From JAHEME01 sp034435035 (GTDB lineage Bacteria > Chloroflexota > Anaerolineae > Aggregatilineales > UBA3940), in the NCBI GenBank assembly GCA_034435035.1, contig DAOTXW010000081.1:149775-213774 (forward strand): 64,000 nt of DNA. Reading direction: 5' to 3'. The notes beneath the pieces are model-generated. The model saw only the letters and a list, made by a program, of their open reading frames with translations. It was not told where the DNA came from and searched no databases. A program made the position numbers and the translations under genes. Within the stretch, counting starts at the first letter, position 1. Each line of letters starts with the position of its first letter. Shown here piece after piece: positions 52,114 through 60,791 of the stretch.

Positions 52114-52299
52114 CTACAGGCGAATCGCCACCCGCCGGGCCTCAGGGCGCTGCCACCGCGGCGGCCGATTCGCTTCGTGGTAAGGACGCAGCCGGGTCAT
52201 CATCTCCTGCAGCCGGTCCAACTGGTCCGCCAGCGGAACCACCCGCACCGCTGGCGCTTTCTGCCCGTCGGTCACATTTCGCCCCTGCCTGCCAAACAT
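52114..52299 (-). CDS. Small Arg-rich hypothetical protein (61 residues)
   Basis: ATG at 52299 preceded by a strong GGGAGGTG ribosome site. It encodes a soluble, basic peptide with an amphipathic middle (LADQLDRLQEMMTRLRPYHE) and no membrane segment. I recognise no family. It stands alone between the LLM oxidoreductase and LysM-peptidase genes on the same strand. Confidence 0.5.
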   Translation of the reverse strand: MFGRQGRNVTDGQKAPAVRVVPLADQLDRLQEMMTRLRPYHEANRPPRWQRPEARRVAIRL

Positions 52300-52413
52300 C
52301 CCTGCACCTCCCTGATCATCACCGTTCTATCTGATTGATCAGTCGGGCGGCGCAGGCAGAAAGCACCGGGAGCGCAGCAGAATTGGGACACAGGTACCAC
52401 CAGCAGCAGCGCC

Positions 52414-54021
52414 TCAGGGGGTAAATCCGGTCAGTGTAGCGAACTCGGCCAGCCAACGATCGACCTCCGCGAAGCGGCCCTGCCACAGCGCCACCCGGGC
52501 ACGGTCGGCGGCTGCATAGGCCAGATGCATCTGCCGCGTGCCGTTAGCATTGGCAAAGGCATAGGCATAGGCCTGGGAGACAGCCGTCTGATGGCTGCTG
52601 AGCGCTGCCGCGTCGATTGTGAGCTCGCGCTGCCGCGCTTCCAGGCTGGCCAGCCAGTCTGCATCCAGCGATGCCAGCGACGTGCCAAACAGCGTGGCGT
52701 AGTCCGACGTATGGTACAGGCGGCTCACAGCCTCCAGACCGCCCCGGTCGATCAGGTAGCCCACAAAGCAGGCGCTGCCGAAGTAGTTGAAGGGATCGCG
52801 GATGTGGCCCTGGAATGCCTGAAAGTCGGTGTTGATCACCGCCATTGACGGCATCTGCCCGGCAGCGGCGATGGCCAGACACAACTGGTCGTATGGCAGA
52901 TAGCCGCCGTTCTCCAGTATCGATTGGCCGCTGTAAGTGGCCAGCCCTTCCGAGAGCATCGTCGTGGAGGGCTGCCCCCAGGTATTCCACGCCACCAGAT
53001 GCGTGATCTCATGGGTGAAGAAGTAGGCATTGTCCACAGGGGTGCCGCTGCCATCGTGCAGCACGAACACCTTGCGATCCAGCGAGCGGCTGAGCCCTCG
53101 CAGAGCGGTGCCAGGTGCCTCGAACAGAGTGCCCGCCACATAAATATCAAAAGTGCCCTCGAGACGAACATTCAGCGCCGACTCGGCCTGCGCCAGCCCT
53201 CCGGCTGCCAGCGCCAGAGTCTCTTCCAGATGCAGCGCTGGATAGGTATCCGGCTGGTAGTGCAGCGTGAAGCGTTCATGCTCTGCCGTCAGCGGGTAGT
53301 TTGCATCCAGGTCGCCCTCGATAATCGACCGATCCCATGCGCTCTGGAGCGGGCCATCTGCCTCCAGCTCAGCGATAGCCCCCGAGGCGGAGCCAACGGT
53401 TGGCGTGGGAGCGGCCGGCGGAGCTGTGGGAGCAGCCGTCACCCGCGGGATGTACAGTTGCTGGCCTGTGACGATCGCATTGACATCGCGCAGATTGTTG
53501 GCAGCGCGGATCGCTTCAACCGGGACGCCGTACAGCGCCGCGATGCTGCCCAGCGCCTCGCCCGGCTGCACGGTGTGATACACTCCGAGCACGCCCGGGA
53601 CCAGCGGGACAGTCAGCCGCTGGCCTTCCCGGATCACGCTGTCCGGCGTCAGGCCATTAGCCTGTACCAGCGCCTGCAGATCAACGCCATACAGAGAGGC
53701 AATGCTGGAGAGCGATTCGCCGGACTGTACAACGTGCTCCAGAGTGGCCGGGGTGGGCACCAGGGTTGGCGCAAGCACAACCGTCGGCCCGATCGCAGGC
53801 AGGGAATCGCCGGTGGAGGCAGCCGCCGGCTGTGTCGCGGTGACCAGCGCCACCGGCGGCTCCTGGTCCTGGCGCAGCCGCGGCAGCGCAAGGCTAAACA
53901 GCAAGGCTGCGAAGCTCAGCATGGCCAGCGCGACCGCGATCAGCGTGATCTCGCGCCCGCCGATGACCAGAGTCCTGCCTTTACGGGCGGAACCTGAATG
54001 AGGGAATTGATTCATAGGCAT
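52414..54021 (-). CDS. Membrane-anchored LysM protein with gluzincin-type peptidase domain
   Basis: 535 residues: a membrane helix (about 25-47), a Pro/Thr spacer, two LysM domains (about 95-138 and 147-191; VVQSGESLSSIASLYGVD, TVQPGEALGSIAALYGVP) and a C-terminal metallopeptidase of Peptidase_MA type with HEITH (near 337) and the downstream Glu in SEGLATYSGQS as third zinc ligand. LysM should hold it at peptidoglycan or related glycan. It lies 12 bp behind the Ser/Thr kinase gene, probably one operon. Confidence 0.85.
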   Translation of the reverse strand: MPMNQFPHSGSARKGRTLVIGGREITLIAVALAMLSFAALLFSLALPRLRQDQEPPVALVTATQPAAASTGDSLPAIGPTVVLAPTLVPTPATLEHVVQSGESLSSIASLYGVDLQALVQANGLTPDSVIREGQRLTVPLVPGVLGVYHTVQPGEALGSIAALYGVPVEAIRAANNLRDVNAIVTGQQLYIPRVTAAPTAPPAAPTPTVGSASGAIAELEADGPLQSAWDRSIIEGDLDANYPLTAEHERFTLHYQPDTYPALHLEETLALAAGGLAQAESALNVRLEGTFDIYVAGTLFEAPGTALRGLSRSLDRKVFVLHDGSGTPVDNAYFFTHEITHLVAWNTWGQPSTTMLSEGLATYSGQSILENGGYLPYDQLCLAIAAAGQMPSMAVINTDFQAFQGHIRDPFNYFGSACFVGYLIDRGGLEAVSRLYHTSDYATLFGTSLASLDADWLASLEARQRELTIDAAALSSHQTAVSQAYAYAFANANGTRQMHLAYAAADRARVALWQGRFAEVDRWLAEFATLTGFTP

Positions 54022-54033
54022 CAGGGGCAGGAC

Positions 54034-56319
54034 CTAGCCAGGCCCCCAGTCAGGAGCGTAATCATTGGTGGCGCCGGTGGTCACGCGGACGATCTGCAGC
54101 GTATTAACGTCGATGCGGTAGAGATCGGTATTGCCATCTGCCGTCCCGTTATAGTAGAGGTAGCGGCCGTCGCGCGCGTAGACAGGGCGCCCGTTATCCC
54201 TGCCGGAAACCAGCACCGATGAGACTCCGCTGGACACATTGACTTCCCAGATCTCGGCTACATTGCCGCTGCTGTCCAGCGTATTGTAGGCGATATACGT
54301 CCCATCGGCGGACCAGGAGGGGAAACGGCAGTCATTCACCGGGCAGTCGAAGATCTTCACCACCTGGGCAGCCGGGTAGCTCATGATAGCGATTTCCCAC
54401 TTGCCCCGCTGGTTAGTCATGAAGGCGATCTGTGTGCCGTCCGGGGAGAACTGCGGAGCGCGATCTCCATAGCTGTTGTCGGTGATGCGGGTATTGCCAG
54501 TGCCATCCGCATTCACCACCCATATCTCGCTGGTATTTCCCTCGCCGGTTTCATAGGCGATTCGGCTGCCGTCCGGCGACCAGTCAGGGTGGCGTTCATC
54601 GCCGGCAGCGCTGGTGATCTGGCGCACATCCCCGCCCGCTGCGGTCATTGTATAGATATCGCGGCCGCCCGCCGGCGATGAGTCAAAAGCGATGCGCGTC
54701 CCATCCCACGACCAGTCCGGTTCACCATCATAATAGCCATTACTGGTCAGCTGCCGTCGATTCCCCCCGTTGGCATCCACCACCACGATTTCTGCCGAGG
54801 CGCCAAATCCCTCGACGTACACCAGCAGGCCGGCGCCCGGTGGCGGCGGCGAAGTGGCAGTCAGCGTCGGGCTTGCCGTCAACGTGAGGGTTGGCGTCAG
54901 GGTGGAGCTGGCGGTAGCTGTCACGGTTGGCGGCAGGCTGGTTGCCGTTGGAACAGCCGCGGTAGCAGTTGCCGGCAACCGCGTGACTGTCGGCAGGATC
55001 GGGGTGGCGGTTGCCAGCACCGGCATCACCGACGGGGTGACGCCGGGCAGCGTAGCCGTTGCCGTGAAGTCCCCGGTTGGCTCCCCGGCCCCCTGCGGAG
55101 TGACGGGCGTCACCGTTGGGAGATCGGCGATCGGCGTCCGCGGGGAGGCTGCCGGTTCGCCCGGCGTGCGCGTCGGAGGCAGCGTGGGCGCCAGGGCTCC
55201 GCCCCCACCGCGTGCGTGGGTTAACATGCTTAGACCCAGGCCAGCGGCCCCCAACAGCAAGACCAGGGCTGCCGCCCCTCCTGCCAGCGCCAGCCAGCCA
55301 GCGCCCCGGGAGGGAGCCGAAACGCCGTAAACTCCCGCATCTTCCGGGGTGTACCATTCCGGAATGGAGGGAGGCGCAGGGATGCCAGCCAGCGGGCCTT
55401 CGCTGCGCGCGGCAGGGCGCAGCTCAGGCGGGGTTGGGTGCGCCATCTCCGTGGCCGGCGGCGCAGGCGGTGAGGCCAGGGCGGCGCTTCCGTAAACCTC
55501 CTCCGCAACCCGGCGGAGGTCGGCGGCCAGCGCGCGGGCGGATGGGTAACGATCTTCAGGCCTTTTAGCCATCGCCCGCGCAACAACCCGGTCGAGCTGG
55601 GGAGGCAGTTCCGGGTTGCGCTCCCGCGCAGAAGGCACCGGATCTTTGACATGCATGTACATGACCGCCAGCGGGGTATCCGCCTCATAAGGCGCTTCGC
55701 CGGTCAGGATCTCGAACAGGATCGCTCCCAGCGCGTAGATGTCGCTGGCCGGGCCGAGAGGTTTGCCCTGGCACTGCTCAGGGGACATGTAGTTGGGCGT
55801 GCCGACCACTCCGCTGCCCGTCACCTGAGAGGCGGAGCCCAGCATTTTGGCGATGCCAAAATCAGTCAGGCAGGCATTATCATTCTCGTCCAGCAGGATA
55901 TTGCTGGGCTTGAGGTCGCGGTGAATCACGCCCTGTGCGTGGGCATAATCGAGCGCTTCCGCGACCTGCTCGATGACGCGCACAGCCGTTGCCAGATCGA
56001 TGCCCTCGTAGAACAGGCGGCGGCGCAACGTCCCGCCCTTCATCAACCGCATCACGATGTAGGGCATACCATCGTGTTCACCGTAGTCCAGGATCGGCAC
56101 AATCGAGGGATGGTCAAGCCGGGCCAATACCTGGGCTTCCCGCTGGAAGCGCTTCAGGAAGGTAGAATCTTCAACCATCTGGCGCGGCAGGACCTTGATC
56201 GCTACATCGCGGGGGGACGCACCACCGGTCGCGCTCTGGTGCGCGCGGTAGACTGACGACATGCCGCCCTGCCCAATGGTTTCCTCGATACGATACGGAC
56301 CGATCCACTCGCCGATCAT
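54034..56319 (-). CDS. Ser/Thr protein kinase with extracytoplasmic TolB/PD40 beta-propeller
   Basis: 761 residues. The kinase domain (about 8-275) has GQGGMSSV (16-23), Lys42, HRDLKPSN (133-140), DFG (153-155) and SPEQ (179-182), all intact. A Pro-rich segment, a membrane helix (about 343-366) and a long Thr/Pro linker lead to a propeller (about 495-760) of PD40 repeats (DWSPDGSRIAYETGEGNTSE; FSPDGTQIAFMTNQRG). The propeller replaces the PASTA sensor of classical PknB kinases and likely senses an envelope ligand. The LysM-peptidase gene follows. Confidence 0.92.
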   Translation of the reverse strand: MIGEWIGPYRIEETIGQGGMSSVYRAHQSATGGASPRDVAIKVLPRQMVEDSTFLKRFQREAQVLARLDHPSIVPILDYGEHDGMPYIVMRLMKGGTLRRRLFYEGIDLATAVRVIEQVAEALDYAHAQGVIHRDLKPSNILLDENDNACLTDFGIAKMLGSASQVTGSGVVGTPNYMSPEQCQGKPLGPASDIYALGAILFEILTGEAPYEADTPLAVMYMHVKDPVPSARERNPELPPQLDRVVARAMAKRPEDRYPSARALAADLRRVAEEVYGSAALASPPAPPATEMAHPTPPELRPAARSEGPLAGIPAPPSIPEWYTPEDAGVYGVSAPSRGAGWLALAGGAAALVLLLGAAGLGLSMLTHARGGGGALAPTLPPTRTPGEPAASPRTPIADLPTVTPVTPQGAGEPTGDFTATATLPGVTPSVMPVLATATPILPTVTRLPATATAAVPTATSLPPTVTATASSTLTPTLTLTASPTLTATSPPPPGAGLLVYVEGFGASAEIVVVDANGGNRRQLTSNGYYDGEPDWSWDGTRIAFDSSPAGGRDIYTMTAAGGDVRQITSAAGDERHPDWSPDGSRIAYETGEGNTSEIWVVNADGTGNTRITDNSYGDRAPQFSPDGTQIAFMTNQRGKWEIAIMSYPAAQVVKIFDCPVNDCRFPSWSADGTYIAYNTLDSSGNVAEIWEVNVSSGVSSVLVSGRDNGRPVYARDGRYLYYNGTADGNTDLYRIDVNTLQIVRVTTGATNDYAPDWGPG

Positions 56320-56480
56320 GAATGCCTCTGCGGCCTGCTGCGTGCGGGTCTGTGCGCCATCATCCGAACTCTAACACAAGTACCCCCCTTGCGCTAACCG
56401 ATCCGCAGCGGTAGCCGTTTACGCGGGGCGGGGGTATAAACGCAACTGGCTACCTGCGTTTACTGTTCTCTGGAGCGCCT

Positions 56481-57623
56481 GTGAATGCTGTTTCTGTGCC
56501 TGAGGGCCGCCTGCGGGTGCTGATGATCTCCAAAGCGCTGGTCATCGGCACCTACCAGCGCAAGCCCGAAGAGATCGCGCTTCATCCAGGCATCGACCTC
56601 ACCGTGATTGCGCCCGCCGCATGGCGGGATGCACGCGGCCTGCTGCCCATGGAGCGCGCATATACGCGAGGCTATACGCTGCTTGCGCTGCCCATTGGCT
56701 TCAACGGCAACTTTCACCTGCACTATTATCCGGGGCTGAGCCGCTGGATAGCCGCGCTGCGTCCGCACATCGTCCATATTGACGAGGAGCCGTACAATCT
56801 GGCAGCTTACCAGGCGCTGCGGCTGGCGCAGCGTGCCGGGGCGCGGGCCCTGTTCTTCTCCTGGCAGAATCTCCAGCGCCACTATCCCCCGCCCTTCAAC
56901 TGGATGGAGCGCGCTGTGCTGCGTGGCGTGGTCCATGCCATCGCCGGCACTCAGGATGCCGCCGACGTGTGGCGCGCCAAAGGTTACGCAGGGCCGTTAT
57001 CCATCATCCCTCAGTTCGGCGTCGATCCAGAAATCTTCAGCCCTGCTTCGCAGCCATGTGAAGACGACATCCTCACTATCGGGTACGCTGGACGGCTGGT
57101 GGAGGAGAAAGGACTGGCGTGGCTCATCCGCGCACTGGCCCGGGTACCGGGCCGCACCCATCTGCGCCTGGCCGGTGACGGCCCCCAGCGAGCCGATCTG
57201 CTACGGCTGGCTGGCCTGCACAATATCGGCGGCAGTGTCGAGCTTATCGGCCCGCTGTCCTCGACGGACATGCCAGATTTCTACCGCAGTCTGGACGTGC
57301 TGGTGCTGCCCTCGCTGACCCGCCCCAACTGGAAGGAGCAGTTTGGGCGCGTGTTGATCGAAGCGATGTCCTGCGGCATCCCGGTGATCGGGTCAAATTC
57401 GGGTGCGATACCCGGTGTGATCGGACAGGCAGGCATCATTGTGCCAGAAGGAGATATCGAGGCCCTCAGCTCGGCGCTGGCGTCGCTGGCCTCACATCGG
57501 CGGCTGCGCGAACAGATGGCGCAGGCCGGGCGGGATCGGGTGCTCGCGCACTTCACTCAGACGCAGATCGCCGCGCAGACGGTGGCCGTGTACAGCCAGA
57601 TGGCCAGTGCGGGCAGCCTCTGA
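56481..57623 (+). CDS. GT4-family glycosyltransferase
   Basis: 380 residues with a GT-B fold: acceptor side (YYPGLSRWIAALRPHIVHID) and donor side with IGYAGRLVEEKGLAWLI and the E-x7-E motif in QFGRVLIEAMSCGIPVIGSN. It uses a nucleotide sugar; the acceptor is unknown. The start is GTG at 56481 behind TGGAG. It diverges from the Ser/Thr kinase gene. Confidence 0.88.
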   Translation: MNAVSVPEGRLRVLMISKALVIGTYQRKPEEIALHPGIDLTVIAPAAWRDARGLLPMERAYTRGYTLLALPIGFNGNFHLHYYPGLSRWIAALRPHIVHIDEEPYNLAAYQALRLAQRAGARALFFSWQNLQRHYPPPFNWMERAVLRGVVHAIAGTQDAADVWRAKGYAGPLSIIPQFGVDPEIFSPASQPCEDDILTIGYAGRLVEEKGLAWLIRALARVPGRTHLRLAGDGPQRADLLRLAGLHNIGGSVELIGPLSSTDMPDFYRSLDVLVLPSLTRPNWKEQFGRVLIEAMSCGIPVIGSNSGAIPGVIGQAGIIVPEGDIEALSSALASLASHRRLREQMAQAGRDRVLAHFTQTQIAAQTVAVYSQMASAGSL

Positions 57624-57651
57624 GCCGCCCACACTGATAAGCCGGGGGCGC

Positions 57652-59784
57652 TCAGCGCCCCCACTGAAGATCGCTGGCAGCAGTCATACCGGTGATGGTA
57701 AACACCTCGCCCGTGCCCGGGTTGGCGACCGCCAGCTGGCCCTCCAGCCGACCCTGGGGATTCACCCTCATACCCACCAGGCCCGCGATCAGAATGCCGT
57801 TAGGAGACAGGGACGGGCTATCCATGACAAATGCCGATGACTCGCTGCGGACATCTCCCCCATTGAGCAGCGCACTGTACAGCCGCAGGCTGGTTGGACC
57901 GATGCCATACGGAGCCGGGATTCGTAGATAGACCAAACGGCCGTCAGCCCGCAGGTCCGCCGCCACGACCGGCTCGGCCAGCAGGGGTGTCAGGACAGGT
58001 TCAGGCCCCGGCTGCATCAGCGTCAGCGCCGGACTGCTGTACGCGCCACCGCCGCTGAAGATCAGCGCCAGCTCCGAGGTCGCCCAGCGTGCATCAGCCG
58101 CAAAGGTGTTCAGGAAGATCGGGTCGCGCACCTCCCCGGTGGTAGACAGGAGCGCATGGTCAGAGCCTTCATAATAACTCACCCGAACCAGCAGCCAGCG
58201 CCCATCCGGCGACCACTGCGGCTGCGAGTAGACGATGATGCTCCGTTCCAGACCCGGCTGTGTGGGGGTCGAATCGGCAGCAAGCCGGCGTGACTGGCCC
58301 GTATCCAGGTCCAGCACCCAGATCCCACGGTTCGCATAAGCGATCTGCCGGCCCGTAGGCGAGAAGGCAGGCGTGCCGGCGATCACCGGGAAGGCGGTGT
58401 CGGCGGCCAGCGTGGCGACCTCCGTCACATCCAGCGTGCCGATGACCTGACGGCTGATCACGCCGCTGCTGGTGTAGACCACCTGCGTCCCATCCGGCGA
58501 GATCCCGTAATCGACAATGTCGGCGGCGGCCCGCGTGATCGTGGCAGGCGGCCCTCCGGATGCTGGCAACCGCCATACCTGGAGGATCCCGGCTTCTGGA
58601 GCTACAAAGTACAGATCGGCAGGCATGGCCAACCCGGCTACGCCCTGAGCGGGCGGATCGGCCCAGTCGAGCATGATCGGCACGCCGGGCGTGGTGAAGC
58701 TGCTCTGCGAGCCAGTGGCCGGGTCGAGCAACACCAGGCGCTGGCCCGTGGTATCTTCTGTGTCACGCCCCAGCAGGCGGACGCCAGTCGGTGCCCAGGC
58801 CAGAGACGCTGCTGCCACCGGCACGCGGCTCTGTTCGCGGAAGCTCAAGTCGTCGGGGTCGCCGACATGCAGCGTACCGGGCTGATCGATGCCCTGATCA
58901 TGAATGAAGAACACCAGCGAGCCATCCGGGCGCTGGCCGGGCAGCGACACCTGGCGCTCCTGCGGCACCATAAACACCCGGGAGGCCAGATCAGCAGGAT
59001 CCAGCAGCGCCAGACCCCCCTCGCCAGGGGCGAAGGCCAGCCTGCCGTCACCCAGCCACACAAAGCCGTTGATCTCGCCCAGCTCGACCCACAGCGACAT
59101 GCCCTGAGCCGATTCATACAGGGCGGCACTGCCATCCAGCCGCCATATCAGCAGCCAGCGCGAGTCGTCTGACCAGGCCAGCGCCTGCACTGGCTGCTCA
59201 CTCACAGGGTAGACTTCCGGGCCAAACTCCGGGCCGGCTCCAGGGACATAAACCTCAAACCCGACGGCAGTTGTGTAAACCACGCGGCTGGCATCTGACG
59301 ACCAGGCCATCGTGCGCCCCTGCAACCCTCCGGCTGGCACCGAAGGCTGGGACTCGGCGATCAGCTGGCCGCTGAGTCCATTGATGGCAGTCAAAGCGAC
59401 ATATTCATCGGTACGGTAAAGCAGCCATTCGCCGCCGGGCGCTACCGCGAAGTCGCGCACCACGACATCCAGCGGGGTAACAGCCGCCGCGGCGCTTTCA
59501 TCCCCCAGCAGGGGCTGACGCCAGACCTGACCCGCTGCATTCAGCAGGTACAGATCGGCCTCAAGCGGCCAGACGGACATCAGCGGAGGCCGGGTGGGCT
59601 GCGCCGGTGGAGCAGCGGGGGCAGGCCGAGAAGTTGGCGTGGCGGTACCCAGGCTGGTCTCTTCAACGACCAGCGGAGTAGCCGTTGCACCGACATCTTC
59701 AGAGGGCAGCGGAAGAGCCACCGCGCAGGAAACACTGGCCAGCGCCATGACAGCCATCACAGCGAATGTGGATATCCGTCGCAT
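57652..59784 (-). CDS. TolB-like beta-propeller lipoprotein
   Basis: 710 residues. A lipoprotein-type signal ends at ALASVSC, then a Thr/Pro linker and two stretches of PD40/WD40-like blades (DSRWLLIWRLDGSAALYES; GISPDGTQVVYTSSGVIS; WSPDGRWLLVRVSYYEG). Likely an envelope binding or sensing protein; no enzyme motif seen. I use the ATG at 59784 with AGGGGGTG upstream; the longer frame starts at 59817. It is 62 bp downstream of the selenoprotein gene. Confidence 0.8.
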   Translation of the reverse strand: MRRISTFAVMAVMALASVSCAVALPLPSEDVGATATPLVVEETSLGTATPTSRPAPAAPPAQPTRPPLMSVWPLEADLYLLNAAGQVWRQPLLGDESAAAAVTPLDVVVRDFAVAPGGEWLLYRTDEYVALTAINGLSGQLIAESQPSVPAGGLQGRTMAWSSDASRVVYTTAVGFEVYVPGAGPEFGPEVYPVSEQPVQALAWSDDSRWLLIWRLDGSAALYESAQGMSLWVELGEINGFVWLGDGRLAFAPGEGGLALLDPADLASRVFMVPQERQVSLPGQRPDGSLVFFIHDQGIDQPGTLHVGDPDDLSFREQSRVPVAAASLAWAPTGVRLLGRDTEDTTGQRLVLLDPATGSQSSFTTPGVPIMLDWADPPAQGVAGLAMPADLYFVAPEAGILQVWRLPASGGPPATITRAAADIVDYGISPDGTQVVYTSSGVISRQVIGTLDVTEVATLAADTAFPVIAGTPAFSPTGRQIAYANRGIWVLDLDTGQSRRLAADSTPTQPGLERSIIVYSQPQWSPDGRWLLVRVSYYEGSDHALLSTTGEVRDPIFLNTFAADARWATSELALIFSGGGAYSSPALTLMQPGPEPVLTPLLAEPVVAADLRADGRLVYLRIPAPYGIGPTSLRLYSALLNGGDVRSESSAFVMDSPSLSPNGILIAGLVGMRVNPQGRLEGQLAVANPGTGEVFTITGMTAASDLQWGR

Positions 59785-59846
59785 CACGTACACCCCCTGG
59801 TGTTCAAGGCAGCCCACTCGCCCCGCAGCGAGCCTTGCAGCAGAAT

Positions 59847-60092
59847 CTAACGTCTGCCGAGGACCTGCCGGAGCAGCGCCTTGATCTCATCAACCTCGGC
59901 GTGTCGATGGGTCTGCAGCTTGCTGTAGACCAGCTTACCGTTGACCACGACCTCAAAGCGCCCCCCGTCGCTGGGGATTAAAGTCCAGCTCTTGATGTCG
60001 CTCTGAAACTCCTCCAAGATTTCCTCCGTCATCCTGACGGCACGTGGGAGGTACTTTCAAACAGCACAGTAAGTGATGGATACTTCCAGCAT
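59847..60092 (-). CDS. SelW/Rdx-family selenoprotein (in-frame UGA = Sec12)
   Basis: 81 residues when the TGA at 60059-60057 is read as selenocysteine. The ATG at 60092 follows AGGAG by nine bases. The start reads MLEVSITYCAVU, then KYLPRAVRMTEEILEEF, giving the Rdx redox motif C9-A-V-U12 at the expected place. The rest (TLIPSDGGRFEVVVNGKLVY, then DEIKALL) is the usual thioredoxin-like SelW/SelT/Rdx body. A hairpin downstream of the TGA fits bacterial SECIS geometry. Without Sec decoding only a 61-residue fragment from 60032 remains, lacking the redox motif and any ribosome site. Function: thiol/selenol redox protein of uncertain partner. No sel genes lie in this window, so the Sec machinery cannot be confirmed here. 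Confidence 0.8.
60026..60040 (-). promoter_or_regulatory. Putative bacterial SECIS hairpin
   Basis: On the minus strand CCGTC-AGGAT-GACGG: a 5-bp stem with a 5-base loop whose second base is G, starting 16 bases after the UGA. The loop is 21 bases from UGA, inside the 16-37 range described for bacterial SECIS elements. Outer CCT/AGG pairing may extend it with a bulge. Confidence 0.55.
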
Positions 60093-60210
60093 AAGGAGCA
60101 TCTCCTGAGGGAAGGATAAGGGCACTGCTGATAATGGTATCCGTCAGCGGGCAAGCACACAAGATGCGGGCAACAGGCCCGCTTGAGAGATTCCCGCGGC
60201 ATACCAGGTT

Positions 60211-60241
60211 TTAAGAAACTACCTATTCCATGATAGAATAG
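60211..60241 (+). promoter_or_regulatory. Promoter and inverted repeat before the padR-like gene
   Basis: TTAAGA (60211-60216), 17 bases, TAGAAT (60234-60239), ending six bases before the ATG at 60246. An inverted repeat CTATTC-N7-GAATAG (60223-60228 and 60236-60241) overlaps the -10 and could be the PadR operator. Confidence 0.5.
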
Positions 60242-60245
60242 GAGC

Positions 60246-60785
60246 ATGAATGCACCGGCGCCGGACGAGGTGATCCTGGGGTTGCTGATGGCTCATCCCC
60301 AGCATGGCTACGATCTCCTTGACTATTTTCGCTCGCAGGCGCATCTGGGCCGCGTCTGGACGATGAGCACCAGCCAGCTTTATGCCGTGCTAAAGCGATT
60401 GGAGCGTGGCGGATTGATTGTAGGCCGGCAGATTGAATCGACCGATGCGCCACCCCGTACCGAGTACACGGTGACCGAAGCGGGCATGCACCGGCTGCAG
60501 CGCTGGCTCCACGAGCCGCGGCCCTCATCGAGCATCCGCCGCATCCGGGTCGAGTTCCTCAGCAGACTGTACATCGCCCGCCTGCTGGGTATCCCATCCG
60601 GTGACATTGCCGAGTGCCAGAAACTGGTCTGTATGGAGCAGCGTGACCGTCTGCGCGAGGCACAGCAAAAAACGACATCGGAGATCGAAGCGCTAACCCT
60701 GAACTTTGTGATCGGGCAGCTTGAAGCCGCGCTGGAGTGGCTGGAATACTGCAAAGAGAATTTCTCCGCCATACAGAGAGGGTGA
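60246..60785 (+). CDS. PadR-family transcriptional regulator
   Basis: 179 residues with a PadR winged helix (EVILGLLMAHPQHGYDLLDY, TSQLYAVLKRLERGGLIVGR, RTEYTVTEAGMHRLQRWL) and a C-terminal helical dimerisation half. It lies 6 bp before modA, so it is the first gene of the modA-modB-TauE operon and likely autoregulated through the inverted repeat over its -10. The mRNA would be nearly leaderless. Confidence 0.88.
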   Translation: MNAPAPDEVILGLLMAHPQHGYDLLDYFRSQAHLGRVWTMSTSQLYAVLKRLERGGLIVGRQIESTDAPPRTEYTVTEAGMHRLQRWLHEPRPSSSIRRIRVEFLSRLYIARLLGIPSGDIAECQKLVCMEQRDRLREAQQKTTSEIEALTLNFVIGQLEAALEWLEYCKENFSAIQRG

Positions 60786-60791
60786 CTTCTC

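Noticed and set aside
59847..60032. 61-residue protein starting at 60032
   Set aside because: It lacks a ribosome site and the N-terminal redox strand of the Rdx family; better explained as the part after the selenocysteine codon.
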